A DNA stretch of 64,000 nucleotides, taken from the NCBI GenBank assembly GCA_032718865.1, contig JALUTQ010000030.1:806001-870000 (forward strand), read 5' to 3'. The notes under the pieces were generated by a model, which worked only from the letters and a program-made list of their open reading frames with translations, had not been told where the DNA came from and ran no database searches. The position numbers and the translations under genes are program-made. Of this stretch, positions 10,601 to 21,358 are shown one piece after another (position 1 is the stretch's first letter; each line of letters opens with the position of its first letter). The stretch is from Tilletia caries. Taxonomy: Eukaryota; Basidiomycota; Exobasidiomycetes; Tilletiales; Tilletiaceae.

Positions 10601-10817
10601 TACAGTCGCTCCATTAAGTTTTGACGCGGCCGAAATTGAAATGAGGGGGCGGGGGCAAGAAAAACAGGTACCTGAATTTTGGGAGAAAAACATTACATTG
10701 CGATATGAGAGCCGAGAGCCGGCGGATCTGTGAATCATATTTTCCGGGGAAAAGGGGGCGTTGCGTCTCCTCCAAAAAATTTTCCTGGGGGTGTCAAAAC
10801 TTTGTGGAGCGACTGTA
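10601..10817. mobile_element. Small Tc1/mariner-like MITE (about 213 bp plus TA)
   Basis: The terminal inverted repeat is CAGTCGCTCCA followed by AAGTTTTGAC, read inward from 10603 and from 10815. It is flanked by TA on both sides (10601-10602, 10816-10817). The interior is non-coding. The short size, TA target and inverted ends fit a miniature mariner-type element. Confidence 0.7.
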
Positions 10818-10849
10818 ATCATCGCGGACACCCTATATCCTCGCGCGAC

Positions 10850-11540
10850 CCTGTGCGATCGTTGTGCGACATAGTGTCGCGCAAACCTCGCACTTACCCT
10901 GTGCGATAGAGAGTAGCGCAAACCTCGCATCGACCTGCGCGAGGCCAAACCCAGACCCAGTCCGGAGATCACGTGACTGTAGCACTGACCTCCAACAACC
11001 AACGCCGCACGCACCTCGCGTCCTCCGACACTCAGTCTGCTCACCCTCTCACCTCCCTCACCATTACCATCCGCATGCAGTATACACACTCGCGTGGATC
11101 ACACACATCATCACTGTCGCCCTTACATACGTGTAGCAATAGGTAAAAACGAGGTTTGGTGTGTTCAGACAGGCTGGTCAATCGAGCCAGAAAAAAGTTG
11201 TGAATTTTTTTAAGTGCGCACCGGATAAACATGAAACTCCGAGACCAACAAACAAAGTCACTTCAATTAGAGAAACTAGAAGTCACAGTCTGCCTTCGGT
11301 GTTTTGTCGCCGGCCGCTTCGGTGACTGGCGTAGGAGCTCGCACAGGTCAGTGCGATCTGACAAAGAACTCCAGTGCGAGAAAAGATCGCGCTGAGCGAG
11401 GGGCGCGAGCGAGAGTGCGATGCTGGCTCGCACAGGGAAGTCTGCGCGAGGGTCTGTGCGAGCCATATTGCACAGGGGTCTAGGCGCGAGGTCTGCGCGA
11501 TCTTTGCTCGCACCAAGCCTCGCACAGGCTGTGCGAGAGG
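10850..11540. repeat. Dispersed TGTGCGAGG motif region
   Basis: Two blocks (10850-10960 and 11340-11540) are dense in TGTGCGAG/CTCGCACA and GCGCGAGG in both orientations. No frame shows a believable protein. The region lies left of the Tc1 insertion inside the outer element. Confidence 0.4.
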
Positions 11541-11595
11541 TGCCCAAATCCGCGATGAATGTGATTGGGAAAAAAGGTCAAAAGCGTTCGAAATA

Positions 11596-12929
11596 CGAGG
11601 TGGAGGGCAGAAGTCTTCGAATGAACACAACACCAAACACCATAATTCTCATACTCTCTCCGTTCACCACAATACCAACCTCACACTTTCCAGTCACAAC
11701 CACACATATGACAATAGTAGAAGTTGAAGCAATGGAGATGTTTGAGAGTAAGAAAAAAATTACTCGGAAAATTGACCGTGGCGCTGCCTGACGACCTTGA
11801 CACGTCGGGGCATATCGTCGATGTACTTGTTGAGATGAGCTACTTCGATCTTTGCCCACTCCTCTTTGGCCGCCTCCCAAAGCTCGTCGGGCTTGGTCTG
11901 GCTGAGGTTACGAGCACGAAGACGGGATTTGAGCAGGCGCCAAGCCTTTTCGATCGGGTTGAGATCCGGAGAAAGTGGCGGGTGAGAATGGCGCTGAATA
12001 CCCGCCTCCTTCCGAGCCTTGTTGGTAGCCTTCGAGTTATGAATGGAAGCGTTATCTTCCACGACCTTGTAGGGCGTGAACTCCTCGAGCTCACACTGCA
12101 GCACAAAGGGGCGTAAGGCCCCATTAATGACGTGCTCAATGTAGCGTTTCGAATCGACCTTGCGGTAGCCCGTTCCCGACAATCGTACCAGTGGAGACTT
12201 CTTCCCGTAGGCGATTGCTGCCCAGATCATAACCGTTTTGCGAGCCGTTCTGAAGCTCCTAGAAGTGTTCTGAGGAACCGCAGCGGCTCCTCGAAAGCGG
12301 CTGACGAAGGGCTTGCGCCTAAGGTTAGAAGTGTCCAAAGAACACTCGTCCGTGAAGATAATTCGGCGCCAGTCAGTAATCCGGTTCTTATTTGCCCAGA
12401 TTTTTCGCTTTTTGACCGCAGCAACACTCAGTGCTGGACGTTCGCGGGCGATATAGCGCGCTATGCCATGCTTGTGAGCAATGCGCCTAACCTTCCACGG
12501 CTTGATGGGTAGGCCGTGTCGGGTCAGATTTTCGGCGACGCCTCGCCATGTCGCCCATCGCATCAACAGCACGGTGCGGACTACCCGACGACATTCCCGT
12601 GCAGACAGCGTAGGAGGACGGCCGCTGCGTGGGAGTGTGTTATGTGACTTTGTCTTTTCCCAGCGTGCCTTTGTGTAGGCAACGGTACTGGGGCTGCAGC
12701 CGATTTGTTTGGCAATGTACTCGTATGTATGGCCCATTTCAATCATATATTGAATACGGCCACGCCTGGAAGGCGTCAGAGGAGATCTACGAGCAGCAGC
12801 AACACGCGGCATTGTGTTTGTGTAGAGAAAATGTAGAGATGCTAAGTGTGTGAAGTTGGGAGAGGGTGTGGTGAGGTGGTGGTTTTGGTGAATTTTAATT
12901 TCATTCGAAGACTTCTGCCCTCCACCTCG
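11596..12929 (-). mobile_element. Complete Tc1-family transposon (1,334 bp)
   Basis: Thirty-base perfect terminal inverted repeats start CGAGGTGGAGGGCAGAAGTC at both ends. TA target duplications sit at 11594-11595 and 12930-12931. The single gene (11760-12812, minus) is uninterrupted. Intact ends, intact target duplication and an intact transposase make this a candidate for a recently active copy. Confidence 0.93.
11760..12812 (-). CDS. Tc1-family transposase (DD34E), intact
   Basis: A 350-residue protein of normal length for the family, starting MPRVAAARRSPLTPSRRGRI. The N-terminal third is a paired-type helix-turn-helix region (EYIAKQIGCSPSTVAYTKAR, about residues 35-55, then LPRSGRPPTLS). 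The catalytic core has the first Asp in IIFTDECS, the second in VVEDNASIHNS and the Glu in SPDLNPIEKAW. There are 34 residues between the second Asp and the Glu, the Tc1-type DD34E spacing. It should cut and rejoin the element ends at TA targets. No stop, frameshift or intron is seen. Confidence 0.95.
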   Translation of the reverse strand: MPRVAAARRSPLTPSRRGRIQYMIEMGHTYEYIAKQIGCSPSTVAYTKARWEKTKSHNTLPRSGRPPTLSARECRRVVRTVLLMRWATWRGVAENLTRHGLPIKPWKVRRIAHKHGIARYIARERPALSVAAVKKRKIWANKNRITDWRRIIFTDECSLDTSNLRRKPFVSRFRGAAAVPQNTSRSFRTARKTVMIWAAIAYGKKSPLVRLSGTGYRKVDSKRYIEHVINGALRPFVLQCELEEFTPYKVVEDNASIHNSKATNKARKEAGIQRHSHPPLSPDLNPIEKAWRLLKSRLRARNLSQTKPDELWEAAKEEWAKIEVAHLNKYIDDMPRRVKVVRQRHGQFSE

Positions 12930-13362
12930 TACGTCTGCGCCTGTCTCGGCCGACTAAGCTCGACTTTGATGAGCCTTTCCACTCATCTTCTCATTTACGT
13001 CCTGGTGGGGTACTCAAAGTCAGGACGATTTTTGTCCCCATTTCCACCTCATTTCCAGAACGTTTCTGGGGCCAGATTCGACTTTGGTTACCCCTAATGG
13101 CGCAAAAGCCTGACGCGTGAAGGTGAACTGCCCTAAAGTACGAGCATAATTCGGAGGATTGACCACACATGCATGGAAGCACCAAGTGGGACGCAGCTGG
13201 AATCGATCGGTCGTTCCTTTTCTTGGCCCTCCCCGCACGGCCTTAGTTCTGTCCCCGCTGGGTGAAGTTTGTCTTTGTTCCTTCGTTCCCATCCTGAGGC
13301 CTGAGTCCTGACTTCTTCCCACGAACACACACCACACACACAAGAAAGGAAAAGGGAAGGAA

Positions 13363-15171
<1,809 letters not shown>

Positions 15172-15655
15172 GGCGGTTACTTCTTTCTCGTCACCTTTTC
15201 TCTCTCTCCCTCGCCCAGACCGCCTATCACCCCGGCAACTGGTCCGGGCCCGGGTCACACTCGGAGACACCCCTCCAACGCACTGCTCCCTCCGCAGAAA
15301 ACCCTCAAGGTCTGCCCCCGACCGAGCCGATCCTCGCCATCGAGGACAAGACTCTCGCGAAAAGGATCTCCAAGACTCACCTCGGGATCCTCTTCAGCGC
15401 AGTCCGACGAGGCACGGAATCCGAGCACGGCGCCTTTCAATTCATCCCCTACGACACTCGCTACCCGCTTCCTCACCAACACCAAGCGACCGAGATTGTC
15501 CCCCCCCCAACGGCCGAGCCCGCGGCGAAGCCGGTGAAGGAGAAAGCGAAGCTGGTCCTCCCCCCGCCGAGCCGGTCGAAGCGTTTGAGGGCAGCGAAGC
15601 GCCCGAGGGCATCACTCCCTTTGGCAGTTCGACATCGCATACCGATACCTACACC

Positions 15656-16117
15656 ATGGCCCGCCGCATCGACCGCCTGGGGGCCGACCTCCTCGAGGTC
15701 GCCTTCTCCCTTTGCCACACTCAGAAGGTGCTCGAATTCCACACCAAGCATCGGAAAGATGATCGGGAGCTACTGGACCTCGCCTTGCTCGCGGGTTCCC
15801 GAAACAGGGCGGACCTGGCTCACCTTGTTGACTCATTCCTCTCCTTCGACGCCGATGAGATGCGCGAGGGACTGGTCAACGGCGAAGGAGGTGCTGGGGA
15901 CAAAGGAGCGAATGCCGCACACTCGGGAAGACCTCCATTGTCGGTAGGCATGGTAGCGGCGGCCTCCAACAGCGACGTTAGTGACGACCAGGAGACAGCT
16001 CCCCAAGGTCTGCGACAGCCGGCAGAACCGCAGCAGACGGGAGTTCAGCGCCCTTCGAGCCCCTCAGTCCCTCCCTCCAGCTTCACTTATCGCGTGAAGC
16101 CAGAGCCGGAGGACTGA
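15656..16117 (+). CDS. Unrecognised protein ending in a SUMO-like VKPEPED motif
   Basis: This open frame starts MARRIDRLGADLLEVAF and has a helical N-terminal segment (LCHTQKVLEFHTKHRKDDRE, ALLAGSRNRADLAHLVDSFL). A Ser/Pro-rich tail ends YRVKPEPED. The real gene probably begins upstream: from about 15290 another frame carries coding-like sequence (DKTLAKRISKTHLGILFSAV, HGAFQFIPYDTRYPLPHQ). The two frames meet near a run of nine C at 15500-15508 and a C-rich stretch at about 15560. A short intron or a homopolymer indel could join them. The motif VKPE fits the sumoylation consensus, an inference only. Function unknown. Confidence 0.45.
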   Translation: MARRIDRLGADLLEVAFSLCHTQKVLEFHTKHRKDDRELLDLALLAGSRNRADLAHLVDSFLSFDADEMREGLVNGEGGAGDKGANAAHSGRPPLSVGMVAAASNSDVSDDQETAPQGLRQPAEPQQTGVQRPSSPSVPPSSFTYRVKPEPED

Positions 16118-16278
16118 GAGACCCCTTCTTCGGCCACGATCCAATCTCATTTACCTCTTCAAACATCCCTTCGTCACCGCCTGTATTTCTCCAATCCCCT
16201 TCGCAAGTGTCACAAATCAAAACGTCATACCCAGCTGTCCTTAAATGCGTGAATGAGCTTGTATGTCGCTGACGAAGT

Positions 16279-17644
16279 TCAGAAGTACAAGCTTGCCTGA
16301 TGAGCAGAAGTGAGGATGCAAGATGAGTGTCAACATCGAGCGAGTCTGAGCACAGGGCAAAGGGAAAGGGAGAAAGATCGAGGAAGAGGGCACTTACAGC
16401 AAAGACAACATCACGGCTGAAGGAAACACATCAGGATAGAGCATGTTCAGCATTCCGTCCGAGCCCCAAGCAAATCAACCCAAGATGTCCCATGAACTCA
16501 CCGGATCAGACCCCGGCACTCCTCTATCTTCTTGAACAAGTCCGCATCTCCAATTACACGCGCCGCATCGCGCACCTCGCGACACATCTCGTCCAGACGC
16601 GTGATACACCGGACGATCGTGCCTTCCGCCACGTCCGTCAGATCTGTGATCTTGTCGAAGGACTGAGGGAAGAAGGGGATCCGGAGAGGAGAGAGAGGGG
16701 GAAGAAGGGAGGGGGGCGGGGAGTGTCCTGACGTTTGGATCAGCAAGGAGAGGGAAGTTCCTGGAGAATGCGCGTGAGAAGAGACTGACCATGCCGCGAG
16801 CCCACTCGTACACGACTTCGACAAGTCCAAGCTTGAGCGAGTTCGAGAAGTCTGGCTGAATGACCGTATTCTCCGCCTCGATCGCTGCCACTCGCTCCGC
16901 AGTCGCCAACATGGTGGCAAAGCCCTGACAACACGGACAGCTCCGGTACGACCTCCGTCTTCTCCTGGAACACAAACACGCTCAGAAGCGCAACGATCTC
17001 GTCCGGCTGATAGGCCGCAAAGACATTATTCAAGTCCGTCAGCACGAGCTCGTTGACCGAGTTGATCTCGCACGCGACTCGGCCTTTCAGGAGGACGCTC
17101 TCGTTGAGCGGGTCGACAAAGCGGAGCGTTTTGAGCACTTGGATCCGTTGTTCGTAGTCTGGCAGGAGCTCGAGGTTCTGATCGGAGATGCTCATTCGGA
17201 GCGAAGCGATCTCACGTTGGAGACGCTTGCGTTTGTCTACAGTTGCGTACTGAGAAAGGGAAACACAACACAGGGTTCAGACTCTCGTCGAGGGTCACCT
17301 TGCAGGTGAGGAGCGGCAATCGGAGAGTGGTCCTCGAAACTCACGTCTTTGGCGAAGTCCTCCTTTCCGAGGATATGCGACTGCTGTGCGATCTTCGAGA
17401 CGTACCCGTCGCGAGCCCGTAATGCTTCTCGGAAGTCAAGTTTCCGAAGCTTGGACCACTCCACCTCCGGAATGATGCCTTGCTCCGACCACTCCAGAAG
17501 GTAAGGGATCATCGCGTTCACCGCGCCTTGCATGGCAGAGATACGATGGGCCATGATCATCGTCTGTTTCCGACTGAAGGGAGGCCAAGCGGACGATAGG
17601 AACGGGGATGAAGAGGTCAATGCAGGTGGTAGAATCATCTTCAA
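16279..17644 (-). pseudogene. SKI2: SKI2 RNA helicase, C-terminal (DSHCT) part only
   Basis: Ski2 is the DExH helicase of the cytoplasmic Ski complex, which feeds RNA to the exosome. Visible here is only its C-terminal third: VPEVEWSKLRKLDFREALRA-like and YATVDKRKRLQREIASLRMS, then [72 protein letters not shown] and [20 protein letters not shown], ending FAASLYF*. The last introns are intact, with exon RDVVFA at about 16390-16407 and the stop at 16279-16281. The wording ([12 protein letters not shown]) fits Ski2 better than Mtr4. The helicase core is absent upstream, where a repeat unit begins at about 17585. A one-base frame break occurs at 16925-16934 between PELSV and GFATML. So this is a truncated gene or a badly rearranged one. 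Confidence 0.75.
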
Positions 17645-18262
17645 CGACCTGCTCAGTGCTCACCGTATTGTCGCTGCGCTGACGGGCAGGTGGACGAGGA
17701 ATGGGACCATGATCCCCTTTATGGTCGTGACTCCGGCCAGTCAGACGGAACATTGAGGAAGCGCTGCTGTTGTTGTTGCCACCCCTGCGACGACCACTAC
17801 CTCGAGTTCCCACACCCAGGCCAGCCAGGAGGTAGCCGGAGCGACAAGGCGAGGGGGTCACGGGAAATCGTTCGGATCCGGAATGTATCTGCAAGAAAGG
17901 GAGGAGGAGATGGAGAGACGGATATGAAGAATGAGGTCGGACTGTTAAAGATCTAAGATGCGAAGAGGAGTGGGTAGGGAGAAGTGAGGAGGAGTCGAGC
18001 AGAGGAGAGAGGGGAATTCTGAATGAGAAGGGAAGAGAAAGATCAGCTTGCGCGACCGTGAGGACAAGACAACCGCCGTCTCTTATACCTGACTCGTTTT
18101 CGTAACTGCCCAGCGCTCAACATGGAAGGCAGACTAATAGCGAAAGCGAGGGCAGCGGACATAACTTGGAGAGCGAGTCGAATCTGTTACTTGGAGGCGA
18201 GAGGGTGAGTGAGCGAGCGAGCGGGAGCAGTCTTATGCTTTACCTTCGCCTCTCCCTTCCCA
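17585..18262. repeat. Diverged direct repeat, unit A
   Basis: It shares collinear blocks with 19037-19513: a block around RIIFNDLLSAHRIVAAL-coding DNA (17628-17690, versus RIILDDLLSAHRIAAAL at 19080-19140), the block GTGACTCCGGCC...GAGGAAGYGC, and a block near 18160-18260 ending TACCTTCGCCTCTCCCTTC. Identity is roughly 75-90% in the blocks, with indels between. Unit A begins where SKI2 homology stops. Confidence 0.6.
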
Positions 18263-18628
18263 GCCATGCGCAAAAGGACAGTCGCCAGGTGGCAGGTAGC
18301 GTGCGCTCCAGCGCCCCTTTACGTCGGTCGCAGATACTAGCCAGGAGAGAGACATGAGGCGGGAGGACGTCGTCGAGAACGTACACCTCCAGAAGCGTTC
18401 CCGTTCTCGTCGCTCCGCTCCTGATTCGGCGCAAGATTGCGCCCCCCGGGCGTTCCGGGACATGGCCGGGCCGAAACTGTCGATCCCGTAGGCCGACTGT
18501 CTTCTGCGATGACATTGCATCATTCTTCTGCCTCTCCCACATCCCGGCGGGTTATCTGCATCTCTCTTGCTTCTCTTCGTCCATCCCAGTCCCGCCAACC
18601 TCCTCATCCCCAGCCAAGCCCAGCCACG

Positions 18629-19132
18629 ATGTCGTCCAGTCCGTCGGCCCGCCACCCGTCCGAAGGCGACAGAGATGCGGTGCAGACTCAGCTCGAAGAA
18701 GGCCCAGCGCGAGCACTTGCCTACGCAGCCCGCGTCCGAACCTTCCTCCTCGCCTCCAGCCGGTACGTAGCATACGCCTCCGACATCGGCGAAGCTATTC
18801 GGCCCATCGTCACCCCGGCCGTCGTCAAAGCAGCATATGCGGTCTCGTGGCTCTACTTGAGTGGCGATGTCGGCTATGCGGGGTACAGGACCTGGCAGAC
18901 GTCGACCGCTGGGACGACTGTTGCAACGGGGAAATCAGCGTCCAGTTCTGCCCTTCCAGACAAGGACGAGCTTCGACGTCGGTTTGCAAACGTACAAAAG
19001 GCAAAGGATGCGAAGGAGGTAGCTGGAGGACAGACGATAAGCGGACAACAACAGGGGATGAACTGGTCAATGAAGGTGACAGAATCATCTTGGACGACCT
19101 GCTCAGTGCTCACCGTATTGCCGCTGCGCTGA
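18629..19132 (+). pseudogene. MTP18/MTFP1-like mitochondrial fission protein, N-terminal half
   Basis: The reading frame starts MSSSPSARHPSEGDRDAVQT. At residues about 45-90 it carries the conserved first half of the MTP18/MTFP1 family: SSRYVAYASDIGEAIRPIV, then AVVKAAYAVSWLYLSGDVGY. These inner-membrane proteins regulate mitochondrial division in animals. Family members continue with a second half of membrane segments (a FTINR/ PxxIHPID-type region). Here the frame enters repeat unit B at about 19037 and ends in unrelated residues (SMKVTESSWTTCSVLTVLPL). So the C-terminal half is missing, unless it is spliced in from a place I could not find. Confidence 0.6.
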
Positions 19133-19513
19133 AGGCAGGTGACCGCAGATGAGAGCCCTCGTCTCCTTCTCCTTCCTAATTGTGACTCCGACCGGTCTGA
19201 ATGTTGGGTCGAGGAAGTGCCTGCTGCTGTTGCTGTCAATAGAAGGAGAAAAAGGGAGGATTCTAAAGCTGGGCAGAGACGGTAAAGGGAAGGAAAAGGT
19301 GAGCATTCTAAAGATGTGAGCAATGACAATCGCGTTCGAGCAGCCACTACAACACTCCAGCGAGCCATTCCCGCGAAGATCAGCGCCAGGCAAGTACAGA
19401 GGCCACCGCGGCGAACGCAACTTGGGGAGCGAGTCAGACTAGACGGGGAGAGGATGAGCGAGCGAGTGGGACTTCCGAGGCATTCGTTGCTGCAACTGTA
19501 CCTTCGCCTCTTC
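19037..19513. repeat. Diverged direct repeat, unit B
   Basis: This is the second copy of the unit described at 17585-18262, same orientation, about 1.45 kb away. It begins at the point where MTP18 homology stops and ends at TACCTTCGCCTCTTCCTTC. It has no long open frame of its own. Confidence 0.6.
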
Positions 19514-19898
19514 CTTCGATCCTCACTGGACTCGAACGACCCGCCCCAGCCGCAGCGCAGACGCCAGCAGACAGTGAATGCTCGGCCGTCATCCGTGATG
19601 TGGTCGGCGCTGGCCTGCGAACGTCGTTGCTGAGCGCGAAGCCTGCTCACCTTCTCAGTTCTCACACAGGCCAGCAGCGATTAGATTTCTAAGGTGTTGG
19701 TTGCCCGGGTCGGGAACCGGCTTGGTCCCGGAGTGATCCCGGCCAGACTCTAACAGTATCGGCCGACAGAGTCTCAGGACCATCGCCCGCAGCAGTCCCG
19801 CCTCCGCCAGTCGGTCGACCCGATCACCTTCCCCCTCACCTCCAGGTACCAGACCCACACACACCCGCCACACACCCACACACACCTCACCATACAAG
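19514..19898. promoter_or_regulatory. Upstream region and 5' UTR of the Rab5 gene
   Basis: No coding signal. The last 50 bases before the ATG are an ACACACC-rich leader (19851-19895), typical of the untranslated leaders of the conserved genes in this window. Confidence 0.35.
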
Positions 19899-20978
19899 AT
19901 GTCGCACCCAAGCTCAGCAACAGGTGGCGCTGCCTCCGCCACGGGTGCCGCATCGAAGCCCATTCAAACCAAGCTCGTCCTGCTCGGTGAGTACTGCTTG
20001 CCTGAGCCACAGAGGAAAGCTGCGTTCGCGACCGACACTGACGATTCTAACCCCCCCCTCCAAACACGCACACAGGCGAAGCAGCGGTCGGAAAGTCGTC
20101 CGTAGTCCTCCGCTTCGTTCAAGACGATTTCCAGGAGAACAAGGAGCCAACCATCGGCGCGGCCTTCCTCACGCAGAAGGCGGCACTCAACGACAAGGTT
20201 ATCAAATTCGAAATCTGGGACACCGCGGGACAGGAGCGCTTCCACTCGCTCGCTCCTATGTACTACCGCAACGCGCAGGCTAGTGCGGTTGTCTACGACG
20301 TTACCAAGGCGGTGAGTACGAGCTTGAGACCGTGTCGGACAGGAGGTGATGACGCGCAGGCTTGGGGGCTGATTACGTTCCACACCACTCCTTCCTCTGC
20401 TCTCCAGAGCTCATTCGAGAAGGCGAAATCGTGGGTGAAGGAGCTCCAACGTCAAGCCAACCCGAACATCGTCATTGCGCTAGTGGGCAACAAGATCGAC
20501 CTGCTCTCCTCCTCCTCCTCCTCCTCCTCCTCCTCAGCAGCGTCATTACCAGCAACAGCAGGAGACGACGAAGAAGAGGACGATGAGACGGCGACGGCCA
20601 CGCCGGACGGTCCCGGAGAAGATGCAGGAGGCGCTGTGCGGGCGGTGCCGAAGGCCGAGGCCAAGGCATACGCGGACGAGTTGGGCCTCCTGTTTTTCGA
20701 GACGAGTGCAAAGACGGGCGAGGGCGTACAGGAACTCTTTACGGCCATCGGTGAGTCTCCCTCCCTCGCTCCCTCTTCGATCTGAGTGCTTGCTGACTGA
20801 ATGTGTTCATACAGCGAAAAACATCCCGGTCGACAGCATCCTCGCCCAATCGCGCTCGGCAGTCGGTGGCGCGGGCGCGGGTGCGCGACCGAATGCGGCC
20901 CAGGGCGGTGCCAACGGTGGGGGTGCGATCGACATCGGCGCCAACGCAGCTCAGCCGCGGGATGCGTGCAACTGCTGA
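19899..20978 (+). CDS. Rab5-family small GTPase (Vps21/Ypt5 type)
   Basis: Four exons (19899-19986, 20076-20311, 20408-20750, 20815-20978) join in frame to 276 residues. Rab5 GTPases control early-endosome fusion and vacuolar sorting. Visible motifs are the P-loop GEAAVGKSS, switch [21 protein letters not shown], the Rab5-like [18 protein letters not shown], the base-specificity motif GNKIDL and [14 protein letters not shown]. The C-terminal CNC is a double-Cys geranylgeranylation site. Directly after NKIDL there is an unusual insert of about 45 residues: ten serines from a (TCC)n run, then acidic and Pro/Gly-rich sequence. The typical family length is about 205-220 residues, so the insert accounts for most of the excess. 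All introns have GTGAGT/GTGAGTA donors. Confidence 0.95.
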
Positions 20979-21043
20979 GCACGACGGCACTTCATTTTCC
21001 AGGTCCCTTCTCGAAATTTCTCGTCCTCTCCGACTGGCGCGTT

Positions 21044-21060
21044 CCCCCCCCCCCCCCCCC
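21044..21060 (+). repeat. C17 homopolymer in the Rab5 3' region
   Basis: Seventeen consecutive C residues lie 66 bp after the Rab5 stop. They sit between convergent genes and may be length-variable or mis-sequenced. Confidence 0.9.
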
Positions 21061-21358
21061 AATCGATTCATTCATCTGTTCCTCCTCTCGATCTATCTCA
21101 TACCCTCCATTTAAGTACATATATTTCCCTGATACGCGAAAGTCATCTGAGACGGAACAGGTTCCGGCCGTGTTCAGCAAAGGCCGTGCCGACTGCCGAC
21201 GCCTGCATGGAATTGGAAGCACCAATTGCAAGTGTGTGTTGTTATGTACGCACACCTTGATCACGACCCTCGCAACGCTTTCCAGAGTCCAGACACGGGT
21301 GCGCAGGTAAGAACGAATCCTCTATGACTGGCTGGGGCCGAAGTAAAAGGAGTATCAA

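Larger units (their letters stand above)
10171..13094. mobile_element. TA-flanked terminal-inverted-repeat element (2.9 kb) carrying a Tc1 and a MITE
   Basis: The ends align as imperfect inverted repeats of about 48 bp: GGGGTAGTCAAAGTCG... at 10171 and GGGGTAACCAAAGTCG... read inward from 13094. Both are followed by CCAG-AAC-TTCTGGAAATGA. TA dinucleotides flank both ends (10169-10170 and 13095-13096), as in the Tc1/mariner superfamily. More CCAGGAAC/TTTCTGGAAATGA motifs occur at 10190-10330. No transposase matching these ends is visible. The only transposase inside belongs to the nested Tc1 with its own ends. Confidence 0.6.

Noticed and set aside
10144..10617. 157-codon plus-strand frame as a gene
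   Set aside because: It overlaps the outer TIR of the 10171-13094 element and its repeated CCAGGAAC motifs. The translation has no recognisable feature.
16925..16934. A genuine 10-nt intron in SKI2
   Set aside because: Spliceosomal introns this short are not known. A frameshift is the simpler reading, and the coincidence is recorded as a finding only.
17532..19152. Shared peptide VNxGxRIIxxDLLSAHRIxAAL in both repeat units as a possible conserved protein
   Set aside because: In each copy the frame is open for only a few dozen codons and other blocks of the repeat are non-coding. DNA-level duplication explains it.
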